Source of the DNA: an uncultured Acidimicrobiales bacterium
GTDB lineage: Bacteria > Actinomycetota > Acidimicrobiia > Acidimicrobiales > Aldehydirespiratoraceae
Length of the DNA: 64,000 nucleotides
NCBI GenBank assembly: GCA_958296055.1
Contig: CATQHS010000001.1
Span: 1,894,277 to 1,958,276 of the forward strand
Direction: 5' to 3'
A model generated the notes under the pieces. That model was not told the origin of the DNA and did not search any database. It saw only the letters and a program-made list of their open reading frames with translations. Numbering within the stretch: position 1 is the first letter of the stretch; each line of letters begins with the position of its first letter. This document shows, piece by piece, positions 49,075-56,190 of the stretch. Position numbers and translations under genes: made by a program.

Positions 49075-50796
49075 ATGCACGTCGTCGCCACCGCCGGGCA
49101 CGTCGATCACGGCAAGAGCACCATCGTGCGGGCCTTGACCGGCACCGACCCCGACCGGCTCGACGAAGAGAAGCAGCGAGGCCTCACCATCGATCTCGGG
49201 TTCGCGTCGATGACGCTGCCGTCGGGCCGGGGCGTGGCCTTCATCGACGTCCCCGGCCATGTCCGCTTCCTGAAGAACATGTTGGCCGGGGTCAGCGGCG
49301 TGGACGCCTGCCTGTTCGCCGTGGCCGCCACCGAGGGCTGGAAGCCTCAGTCCGAGGAGCATCTGCGCATCCTCGAGCTACTCGGCGTCGAGCGAGGCTT
49401 GGTAGCGCTCACCAAGACGGGCCAAGCCGACGAGGACCTGATCGAACTGGCCCGCCTCGACGTGGCCGAGCGGACGGCCGGAACCTTCCTGGCCCAAGCC
49501 CCGGTGGTGGCGGTCGACGCTGTGGCTGGCATCGGCACCGACGACCTCGTGAAAGCCCTTGACGACCTGCTGGTGGCCACCCCGGCCGCCGCCGATCTCG
49601 GCCGTCCGAGGCTGTGGATAGACCGGGTCTTCGCGGCCAAGGGCTCGGGCCCGGTGGTGACGGGCACTCTGACCGGGGGCGAAGTGAGAGTCTCCGATTC
49701 GCTGCTGGTGCTCCCGGCCGGGCGCACCGTGCGGGTGCGGGCCATCCAGAGCCTGCACCGGGACTGCGAGCGCATCGGCCCCGGCAACCGGGCGGCCCTG
49801 AACCTGGTCGGCGTCGACCACCGCCGGTTGAGCCGGGGCGATGTGTTGGTCGGGCCCGGGCAGTGGCACGCCACCGCCATGGTGGACGCCGAGGTGTCGG
49901 TGCTGGCCTCCCTCGACCACCCTCTCACCCGCCGGGGCGCCTACCTGGCCTACGTGGGCTCCGGCGAGCATCCCGTCCGGGTCAGGGTGCTCGGCGCCGA
50001 TGCCATCGATCCGGGCCGGGCCGGGCCGGTGCGGCTCCACCTCCCCCGGCCGCTGCCCCTGCTGCCCGGCGACCGGTTCATCCTGCGCGAGTCGGGCCGG
50101 GCCGAGACGGTGGGCGGGGGGGAGGTGCTCGACGTCGATCCCGTCCTGCCCGCCGCCCGGGCCCGGCCCGACCGGTCGACAGAGAGGGTGGTGGCCGAAC
50201 GGGGCCGCATCGCCGTCGACCGCCTGGAGCGGCTGACCGGCGTCCGGCGGGCCCCCGACATTGGGGAATGGGCGGTGGACCCCGAGCACCTGGAGGCAAC
50301 CCGGGCCCGGGTAGCCGCGGCCGTGGCCGCCGCCGGCCCGCTGGGCTTGGACCTGGCCTCGCTGGACGATCTGGAGCGGGCGGTGGCCGCCGGCCTGCCC
50401 GGGGTGGCCGTAGACGCGGGCCGGGCCCGATCGGCCGCCGCTCCCGACCCGCTGGCCGGACATCCCTTCGTGGCCGCGGCCGCGGCCACGCCCTTCTCGC
50501 CCCCGGCCCCCGCCGGCGTCGACCCGGGCGAACTGCGGGAGCTGGTCCGCCGGGGCGACTTGGTGGAGTCCGGCGGCGTGTACTTCGCGGCCTCAGCCCT
50601 GACCGCGGCGGCGGCGGCCTTGGCCGACCTGTTGGCCGCCAAGCCTTCGGGGGTGACGGTGGCCGAGATCCGCGACGCCTGGGGGACGACCCGCAAGTAC
50701 GCGCTGGGGCTGCTGGCCCGGCTGGACGCCACCGGGGTCACTCGCCGCCGGGACGACCTCCGCATCGCTGGCCCCCGCCTGCCCGGCCGCGATTGA
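49075..50796 (+). CDS. selB: selenocysteine-specific elongation factor
   Basis: A 573-residue translation GTPase that brings selenocysteyl-tRNA to UGA codons followed by a SECIS hairpin. G1 is AGHVDHGKST, the switch/G3 motif DVPGHVRFLKNML, and G4 reads TKTGQAD. EF-Tu-like domains II and III follow (GPVVTGTLTGGEV, LPGDRFILRESGR). The C-terminal winged-helix region for mRNA binding (about 380-573) ends with RDAWGTTRKYALGLLARLDATG. Its last codons and stop lie in a 32-bp tandem repeat. Presence of selAB means the organism probably makes selenoproteins. Confidence 0.95.
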   Translation: MHVVATAGHVDHGKSTIVRALTGTDPDRLDEEKQRGLTIDLGFASMTLPSGRGVAFIDVPGHVRFLKNMLAGVSGVDACLFAVAATEGWKPQSEEHLRILELLGVERGLVALTKTGQADEDLIELARLDVAERTAGTFLAQAPVVAVDAVAGIGTDDLVKALDDLLVATPAAADLGRPRLWIDRVFAAKGSGPVVTGTLTGGEVRVSDSLLVLPAGRTVRVRAIQSLHRDCERIGPGNRAALNLVGVDHRRLSRGDVLVGPGQWHATAMVDAEVSVLASLDHPLTRRGAYLAYVGSGEHPVRVRVLGADAIDPGRAGPVRLHLPRPLPLLPGDRFILRESGRAETVGGGEVLDVDPVLPAARARPDRSTERVVAERGRIAVDRLERLTGVRRAPDIGEWAVDPEHLEATRARVAAAVAAAGPLGLDLASLDDLERAVAAGLPGVAVDAGRARSAAAPDPLAGHPFVAAAAATPFSPPAPAGVDPGELRELVRRGDLVESGGVYFAASALTAAAAALADLLAAKPSGVTVAEIRDAWGTTRKYALGLLARLDATGVTRRRDDLRIAGPRLPGRD

Positions 50797-50885
50797 TGGC
50801 CGGCCCCCGCCTGCCGGGTTGCGACTGACGACCGGCCTCTGCTGGCCGGGCCACGACTGACGACTGGCCCCCGCCCGCCGCAATC
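50758..50885 (+). repeat. about four 32-bp degenerate tandem repeats across the selB 3' end
   Basis: Units begin with CGATTGA or CGACTGA at 50790, 50822 and 50854, exactly 32 bp apart, and an earlier partial unit shares GGCCCCCGCCTGCC at 50770. The first TGA is the selB stop. The repeats fill most of the spacer to the whiB gene. No palindromic core and no variable spacers, so it is not a CRISPR. Confidence 0.75.
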
Positions 50886-50906
50886 CGGAATGAGAAACTT
50901 CGACGG

Positions 50907-51176
50907 TCAGGCCGGTGCGGCGGCCAGCAGCATTTCCCGCCGCTCCGTTTCGTTCAGGCCGCCCCAGATGCCGTGCTGCTCGCGGATGTGCAGCGCGTAC
51001 TCCAAGCAGTCCGAGCACACCGAGCAGGTCTTGCAGATGGACTTGGCCCGCTCCTCGCGCTGACGCTTCTCCTCGCGCCGTTCGGGGACGGTCGGCGGGA
51101 AGAAAATCGAGGCGTGCGGGCCCCGGCAGGCGGCCCGTTTGCGCCACTCGATCGGCTCGTCAGCATCCAGCGCCAT
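50907..51176 (-). CDS. WhiB-family iron-sulfur transcription regulator
   Basis: An 89-residue Wbl protein. Cys17, Cys48, Cys51 and Cys57 bind a [4Fe-4S] cluster; there is an extra Cys54. GIWGGLNETERR is the C-terminal G[VI]WGG turn and basic DNA-contact region. It responds to redox or nitric oxide and partners the primary sigma factor. The ATG has GGGAGGG upstream. Nearness to a BagA/BagB-type pair recalls whiB4 (Rv3681c), which adjoins Rv3679-Rv3680. Confidence 0.93.
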   Translation of the reverse strand: MALDADEPIEWRKRAACRGPHASIFFPPTVPERREEKRQREERAKSICKTCSVCSDCLEYALHIREQHGIWGGLNETERREMLLAAAPA

Positions 51177-51181
51177 GACCC

Positions 51182-51231
51182 TCCCTAGTGCTAGGGGCCC
51201 ACAACTAGCAGACGCGACCCCCTGTGGACAA
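51182..51231 (-). promoter_or_regulatory. whiB promoter and palindrome
   Basis: Reading the minus strand, TTGTCC (51231-51226) and TAGTTG (51207-51202) are 18 bases apart and make a plausible -35/-10 pair. Downstream, CCCTAG-CA-CTAGGG (51195-51182) is an inverted repeat of 6-bp arms just before the Shine-Dalgarno. It could be an operator or leader hairpin. Confidence 0.45.
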
Positions 51232-51264
51232 GAGGAAATCCAAAAAAATTTCGATGACGAAGAA

Positions 51265-52626
51265 TTACGAACGGGCCCGGTCCCGGTAGTCCCGGGCCCC
51301 GCCCTCGGCCGGTTCGACCTCCAGCATCAGCCCGTCGATGGCCACTACCCGCACCGGTTCGCCGGTCGGTATGGGCGTGGCCCGATTGGCCCGGGCCCGC
51401 CACGGGGCGTCCCGGATGATCACCACCCCCTCGGGGCTGATGTCGTCGCGGGCCGTGCCCAGCTCGCCGATCATCCATTCCCGCCCGATGGTCGGCGTCC
51501 CGAACCGGGACCGCACCATGATCGGCATGGCCCAGGCCATGCCCAGCCCCAGGCCCCCGATGCCGGCCACCAGGGTGAACCACGGCGCCGGCGTCCCGTC
51601 GAACAGGAACAGCGACCCGACCGTCAAACACACCGAGGCGATGACGGTCCAGGCCCGAGGGGCACCGGCTTGGACGTCGATGGCATATCCGACGAAAGCC
51701 AAGATCAGCAGACCCACGGCCCAGCCCCGGGCGGGCAGCACCCCCAGCCCGTAGCCGGCTAGCAGGAAGGACACGGCCCCGACTCCGCCGGCGATGCCCA
51801 CCCCGGCCGTGTACAGCTCCAACACGATCAGCCCGCCCCCGGCGAGCAGCAGCAGGTAGGTCACCGCCGGGGCGGCCACGGTGTGCAGAAGCTGATGGAC
51901 CAGGGAGAGGTCGTTGAAGCGGACCGGGGTCACCGGCACCCGGACCGGCTCATCGCCGGTGCCCTCGATGGTGGTCTCGAAACCCTCGAGGCCGATCACG
52001 AAGTAGCCCAGCGTCGGCGCTTCCCGGGCCAGCTCCAGCTCGATGGCGGCCTCGAAGCCGATGGTGCCGTCGCGCAATAGGTCGTAGGCGTCGTTGAACG
52101 GCGCCCCGAACCGCGCCCGGGGCAGAACCTGGTCGCCGAGGTCGCCAATGCGAGAGCCGGGGGCCAGGGCCAAATCGGCCACCACCCCGGCGAGCTGGCC
52201 GACGCGCCCGGTGGCCCGAGCTCCCGACGGCCCCACCCACATCGAGACCGGCGTCTCCGACCGGGCGATTCGGTCGGCCAGCTCCGCCATCCGCTGGTCT
52301 GACACCACCGCCCCGTCGCTGTCCACTTGCAGCACCAAGCCGATCGACCCCCGCTCGGCGGCCCGGTCGATCGCGGTTTCGATCTCGGCGGCCAGGACCT
52401 CGTCGAGGAGGCCGGAGACCTCCATTACGTCCACCGCCGCCTCCTCGGGCGCCTTGTCCTCGGGTGCCTTGTCGCCTTGGGCGTGGGCGGGCTGGGCCAG
52501 CCCCCCGAACAGGGACGGCGCCGCCCCGGCCACGGCAATGGCGGCCAGCCCGGCTACTAGGGTGAGGCGGCGTCGGGCCTTCGGCCGCGGCGAGGAGGGG
52601 GATGGATCCCGGTCGGTTCTTCGCAT
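51265..52626 (-). CDS. NfeD-family membrane protein with degenerate ClpP-like protease domain
   Basis: A 453-residue protein. A signal/anchor helix (LVAGLAAIAVAGAAPSLFG) is followed by a ClpP/crotonase-fold domain (about 60-210, IDRAAERGSIGLVLQVDSDG). About five transmembrane helices follow (about 250-390) with a C-terminal soluble NfeD OB-fold domain (EWMIGELGTARDDISPEG). In active NfeD proteases the nucleophile is Ser in GARAASAG; here that stretch reads GARATGRVG, without an equivalent Ser. NfeD proteins usually pair with stomatin/flotillin, none of which is adjacent. Its start overlaps the divergent ATPase gene by 25 bases. Confidence 0.88.
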   Translation of the reverse strand: MRRTDRDPSPSSPRPKARRRLTLVAGLAAIAVAGAAPSLFGGLAQPAHAQGDKAPEDKAPEEAAVDVMEVSGLLDEVLAAEIETAIDRAAERGSIGLVLQVDSDGAVVSDQRMAELADRIARSETPVSMWVGPSGARATGRVGQLAGVVADLALAPGSRIGDLGDQVLPRARFGAPFNDAYDLLRDGTIGFEAAIELELAREAPTLGYFVIGLEGFETTIEGTGDEPVRVPVTPVRFNDLSLVHQLLHTVAAPAVTYLLLLAGGGLIVLELYTAGVGIAGGVGAVSFLLAGYGLGVLPARGWAVGLLILAFVGYAIDVQAGAPRAWTVIASVCLTVGSLFLFDGTPAPWFTLVAGIGGLGLGMAWAMPIMVRSRFGTPTIGREWMIGELGTARDDISPEGVVIIRDAPWRARANRATPIPTGEPVRVVAIDGLMLEVEPAEGGARDYRDRARS

Positions 52627-53561
52627 CGTCGAGGGTGCTCATAGTTACCGGAAAAGGGGGCACAGGCAAAACCGCGCTGGCGGCCGCCTGCGCCACCGCC
52701 GCGGCCCGGCTCGGCCTGTCGGTGCTGCTGGTGGAGGTGGGGGGCCGGTCGGCGGCTGCTCCGATGCTGGGGATCGAAGCCGTCGGCTACGAGCCGACCG
52801 CGGCCCGACCCGATCTGGCCGGGGTCGATCTGAAGGCCCGGTCCATCGCCCCCGACGAGGCTCTCATCGAGTGGCTGAGCCGGCACGGCTTCGAGCGGAT
52901 CGTGAGGCGGATGGCCCGCTCGGGCTTGTTGGAGGTGATCGCCACCGCCACCCCCGGCATAAAGGACCTGCTGGTGCTGGGTCGGGTCCGCAACCTGGAG
53001 GAGACCGCCGCCGCCGATGTGATCGTGGTCGACGCCCCCGCGTCCGGCCAGGCCGTCGGCCTGCTGCGGGCCCCGTCCGCCATCGCCGCCACCGCCCGGG
53101 GCGGGACTATCCACCGCCAGGCCCGAACCGCCCTGGACATGCTGGGCGACGCTCGCCGGTGCCGGGTGATGCTGGTCACCGTGGCCGAGGAGACCCCGAT
53201 GAACGAGCTGGTCGAGACCGCCTTCGCGGTGGAAGACGAGGCCGGGGTGGCCCTCGCTCCGGTGGTGGTGAACGCCGCTCTGGACGAGATCGCCGGCCTC
53301 GACATTGACGTCGACTCGACTGAGGCCGCAGTCGGGCTGTCCGCCGCGGCCAGGGCCGACCTGCAGGCCGCGGCCGACCTGCGCTCGGCCCGCTGGGCCC
53401 GCCAGGAGGCCTGTGTGGCCGATTTGGCCCGGAGGCTTCCGATCCCCCAACTCCGGCTGCCCCGCCTGTTCGCCGCCGGGCTGGGCCCGGCCGAGATCGA
53501 CCGCCTCGCTGATGCTTTGGCGGCCGGCATCGACGACCTGCCCGAAGCGGCGGCCCCGTGA
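52602..53561 (+). CDS. ArsA/Get3-like ATPase, BagA-type subunit
   Basis: A 319-residue P-loop ATPase with deviant Walker A VTGKGGTGKTALAAA (residues about 15-29) and a DVIVVDAPASGQAVGLL switch region. In mycobacteria the pair Rv3679-Rv3680 forms a heteromeric Get3-like complex linked to detoxification and glycerol metabolism. ATG 52602 has GAGGAGG just upstream. GTG 52635 is an alternative that would end the overlap with nfeD. Its stop overlaps the second ATPase gene (GTGA), supporting a 1:1 complex. Confidence 0.88.
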   Translation: MDPGRFFASSRVLIVTGKGGTGKTALAAACATAAARLGLSVLLVEVGGRSAAAPMLGIEAVGYEPTAARPDLAGVDLKARSIAPDEALIEWLSRHGFERIVRRMARSGLLEVIATATPGIKDLLVLGRVRNLEETAAADVIVVDAPASGQAVGLLRAPSAIAATARGGTIHRQARTALDMLGDARRCRVMLVTVAEETPMNELVETAFAVEDEAGVALAPVVVNAALDEIAGLDIDVDSTEAAVGLSAAARADLQAAADLRSARWARQEACVADLARRLPIPQLRLPRLFAAGLGPAEIDRLADALAAGIDDLPEAAAP

Positions 53562-54706
53562 CCGGCCCACCCCCGCCGAGCCGGGCGTCGGGTGGGGGCG
53601 GAACCGGCCGGTGCGGCGCGGTGACCGGGTTGTCCACGCTGATAACGCAGCGGCGGGTGCTGGTGTGCTGCGGAGCGGGCGGCGTGGGCAAGACCACCGT
53701 GGCCGCTGGGCTGGGGGTGGCCGCCGCTGTGGCCGGGCGCCGGGCGGTGGTGGTGACCATCGACCCGGCCCGCCGGCTGGCCGACGCCATCGGCATCCCC
53801 CATCTCGGCAACCAGCCTGCCGAGGTGTTCCGGCCCGAGGACTCCGGCGGGGTGCTGGCCGCCATGATGCTCGACACCAAGGCCACCTTCGACGGCGTGG
53901 TCAGCCGGTTCGCCGCCTCGCCCGAACAGGCCGAGGCCATCATCGCCAACCCGTTCTACGGCAATGTCTCCGCCACCCTGTCGGGCACCCAGGACTACAT
54001 GGCCGTCGAGAAGCTCCTCGACCTGCACGACTCGGGCCTATGGGACCTGATCGTGGTGGACACGCCCCCCACCCGGGACGCCCTGGCCTTCCTGGAGGCG
54101 CCCCGCCTGCTGACCCGGCTCCTCGACAACCCGGTCTACCAGATGGTGACCGCTCCCGGCCGGGGCGCCCTCCGGCTGGTCGGCGGCGCCGCCCGAACCG
54201 TTCTGCGCCGGTTGTCCAGGGTGGTGGGCGCGGCCGTGGTCGACGACGCGGTCGCCTTCTTCAGAGGCTTCGAGGGCATGGAGCAGGGATTCCGTAACCG
54301 AGCCGCCCGGGCCTTGGCCCTGCTCGGCGGCCCTGGCGCCTCCTTCGTGCTGGTGGCCTCGGCCCGGGCCGACGCCCTCGACGAGGCGAGCTGGTTCGCC
54401 GACCGGGCGGCCGCGGCCGGGTTCGCCATCGACGCGGTGGTGGTCAACCGGGTCAGTCCCCCCACCCGCCTGTCTCGGGCCGAGGCGGACGAACTGGCCG
54501 AGCGGCTATCCGGTGCCGAGCTGGCCGGCCCGGCCCGAGCCCTGGAGGAGCTGGCCGCGGCCGGGGCCGGCGAGCGGACCCGCATCTCCGCCCTAGCCGG
54601 GCTGGGCGGCGGCGGCCCGGTCACCGAGGTCCCGCAGTTGGCTTCCGACGTCAGCGACTTGGCCGGGCTCCAAGCGGTGGCCGGGCACCTGGCCGCCCGG
54701 CCATGA
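53558..54706 (+). CDS. ArsA/Get3-like ATPase, BagB-type subunit
   Basis: A 382-residue P-loop ATPase. Walker A is CCGAGGVGKTTVAA (residues about 37-50), then TIDPARRLADAIGI with the A-loop signature of ArsA, and LIVVDTPPTRDALAFLEAP as switch II. Methionine- and hydrophobic-rich helices around NPVYQMVTAPGRGALRLV could form the client groove. The start is coupled to the BagA-type gene. About 20 disordered residues precede the fold; an internal GTG at 53621 is a possible later start. Confidence 0.88.
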   Translation: MTGPPPPSRASGGGGTGRCGAVTGLSTLITQRRVLVCCGAGGVGKTTVAAGLGVAAAVAGRRAVVVTIDPARRLADAIGIPHLGNQPAEVFRPEDSGGVLAAMMLDTKATFDGVVSRFAASPEQAEAIIANPFYGNVSATLSGTQDYMAVEKLLDLHDSGLWDLIVVDTPPTRDALAFLEAPRLLTRLLDNPVYQMVTAPGRGALRLVGGAARTVLRRLSRVVGAAVVDDAVAFFRGFEGMEQGFRNRAARALALLGGPGASFVLVASARADALDEASWFADRAAAAGFAIDAVVVNRVSPPTRLSRAEADELAERLSGAELAGPARALEELAAAGAGERTRISALAGLGGGGPVTEVPQLASDVSDLAGLQAVAGHLAARP

Positions 54707-54715
54707 ACGGTCGCC

Positions 54716-55066
54716 TCAGGCCGGCTCGACGTCGAGGGCGGCCACCGCGTCGGCCAGGGCGCCGCAGACCGGGACGATGCGATTGAAGCCGGTGGTGTGC
54801 AGCAGCCGAGTGAGGGTCGAGCCGTCGCAGAACACCGCCACCCGGCCCTCGTTCTCGCGGATCCGCCGGATGCCGCCGATCAACGCGCCCAGCCCGGCCG
54901 AGTCCATGAACGGGACCTCGCACAGGTCGATCACCAGCCGGCTCTCGTCGGCCCGCCCGGCCAGCGCTTCCCGGAACTGCGCCACCGTGTAGGCGTCGAG
55001 TTCGCCCCGGGGCCGCAGCAGGGCGTAGCGCTCGGCGGCGTTGCGGGCGAAGGTGATCTCCAGCAC
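54716..55066 (-). CDS. STAS-domain anti-sigma factor antagonist
   Basis: A 116-residue STAS protein. The phosphorylatable Ser56 lies in PFMDSAGLGALIG, preceded by the RLVIDLCEV strand. Such proteins, when dephosphorylated, bind an RsbW-type kinase and free a sigma factor. No kinase gene is in the window. TACCAT ends 6 bases before the GTG at 55066, so it is probably leaderless. It is convergent with the BagB-type gene and divergent from the receiver gene, which may act in the same stress circuit. Confidence 0.88.
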   Translation of the reverse strand: MLEITFARNAAERYALLRPRGELDAYTVAQFREALAGRADESRLVIDLCEVPFMDSAGLGALIGGIRRIRENEGRVAVFCDGSTLTRLLHTTGFNRIVPVCGALADAVAALDVEPA

Positions 55067-55072
55067 GACTCG

Positions 55073-55078
55073 ATGGTA
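55073..55078 (-). promoter_or_regulatory. -10 element TACCAT of the STAS gene
   Basis: Minus-strand TACCAT ends 6 bases before GTG 55066. An identical hexamer serves the divergent gene 72 bases away, so the two may be co-regulated. Confidence 0.5.
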
Positions 55079-55149
55079 CCGGCCGGAGCCACCGGGGGAC
55101 GACCACCCCCGCGGCCGGACCGGAGGGGCCGGCAAGGCCGCCGCCGGGG

Positions 55150-55155
55150 TACCAT
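55150..55155 (+). promoter_or_regulatory. -10 element TACCAT of the receiver gene
   Basis: TACCAT ends 7 bases before GTG 55163 with no Shine-Dalgarno. Confidence 0.5.
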
Positions 55156-55162
55156 CCGGTCG

Positions 55163-55558
55163 GTGCCCGACGTGTTGCTGGCCACCGACGCCGACTGGCT
55201 CGCCGACCAGTGCGGCGCCGCTCTGAGCGGCCGCCATTCGATCCACCGCATCCGTCGGGGAGCCGACGTGATCGGCGCCGTGGCCGAGACGGACCCCGAT
55301 CTGGTGATCCTCGACCTCCAGATCGGGAACATGGGGGGCATGGCTGCCTGCCTGGCCGTCCGCCAGGAGGAGGGCATGGGCCGCTTGGCCCCCCGGCCGG
55401 TGATGATGCTGCTGGACCGCGACGCCGACGAGTTTCTGGCCCGCCACAGCCGGGCCGACTGCTGGCTGGTCAAGCCGGTGGACCCGGTGCGGCTGCTGAG
55501 CGCGGTCGATGCCGCCCTGAGCGCCGACCCCGACCCGGCCCCGGCGCCGGTACCCTGA
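55163..55558 (+). CDS. stand-alone response-regulator receiver protein
   Basis: A 131-residue receiver domain. Asp51 in VILDLQIGNMGG is the phosphoacceptor, Asp9 and Asp11 form the acidic pocket, and Lys104 is in WLVKPVDP. The usual Thr/Ser switch position is not evident (MMLLDRDAD). There is no output domain, only a short Pro/Asp tail. A histidine kinase is not adjacent. It may act by protein-protein contact, for example with the neighbouring STAS pathway. Confidence 0.88.
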   Translation: MPDVLLATDADWLADQCGAALSGRHSIHRIRRGADVIGAVAETDPDLVILDLQIGNMGGMAACLAVRQEEGMGRLAPRPVMMLLDRDADEFLARHSRADCWLVKPVDPVRLLSAVDAALSADPDPAPAPVP

Positions 55559-55570
55559 GGTCTGACGCAA

Positions 55571-55647
55571 CGGGCAGTGGCGCAGCTTGGTAGCGCGCCT
55601 CGTTCGGGACGAGGAGGTCGTGGGTTCAAATCCCGCCTGCCCGACCA
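55571..55647 (+). tRNA. tRNA-Pro (anticodon CGG)
   Basis: A 77-nt cloverleaf. Acceptor CGGGCAG pairs with CTGCCCG. The D-arm is GCGC...GCGC, the anticodon stem CCTCG/CGAGG with loop TTCGGGA (anticodon CGG), and the T-arm GTGGG-TTCAAAT-CCCGC. The 3' CCA is encoded. It begins 12 bases after the receiver gene stop. Confidence 0.97.
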
Positions 55648-55698
55648 CTCCGAGGATGGCGCGGTGACCGCCGGGCGATCCGCCGCTGTGGCCGTCCC

Positions 55699-56190
55699 GT
55701 GACCGCCGGCCCCATTCACCAGTGGGACTGCGGGGAGTACCTGATCTCCACCGACCCGGGCCGCTTCGACGTCGACGCCTTCTACGGCTTCATGAGCGAC
55801 GCCTATTGGGCCCGGGACCGCAGTCGAGAGGCGACCGCGGCGGCGGTGGCCAACAGCGTGGTGTTCGGCCTGTATGGGCCCGACGGGGCCATGGTGGGGT
55901 CGGCCCGGGCCATCACCGACTGCGCCACCTTCGGCTGGGTGTGCGACGTTTATGTCGCCGCGCCGCACCGGGGCCGGGGACTGGGCAAGGCGCTGGTGGC
56001 AGCGGTGTGCGAGCACCCCGACTTGGCGGGCGTGAGGCGGCTGACGCTGATCACCCTGGACGCCCACGGGCTGTATGAGGCCCGGGGGTTCACTCCGCTG
56101 CAGGCCCCCGAACGGTGGATGGAGCTGCGCCGCCCGCCGCCGTCGGAGGTTTTGCCAGCCCCGCCGCCTCTGTCTCCGCCGCCGACCTGA
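55699..56190 (+). CDS. GNAT family N-acetyltransferase
   Basis: A 163-residue acetyl-CoA-dependent acetyltransferase. Acetyl-CoA binding motif A is VCDVYVAAPHRGRGLGKALVAAV. GLYEARGFTPL is the C-terminal motif B. The GTG follows the tRNA gene by 51 bases. The Pro-rich tail (last about 15 residues) overlaps the 3' end of the convergent molybdopterin gene by 101 bases. Substrate unknown. Confidence 0.88.
   Translation: MTAGPIHQWDCGEYLISTDPGRFDVDAFYGFMSDAYWARDRSREATAAAVANSVVFGLYGPDGAMVGSARAITDCATFGWVCDVYVAAPHRGRGLGKALVAAVCEHPDLAGVRRLTLITLDAHGLYEARGFTPLQAPERWMELRRPPPSEVLPAPPPLSPPPT

Noticed and set aside
50758-50885. 32-bp repeats considered as a CRISPR array
   Set aside because: Units are contiguous without spacers, degenerate and overlap the selB coding end; no cas genes.
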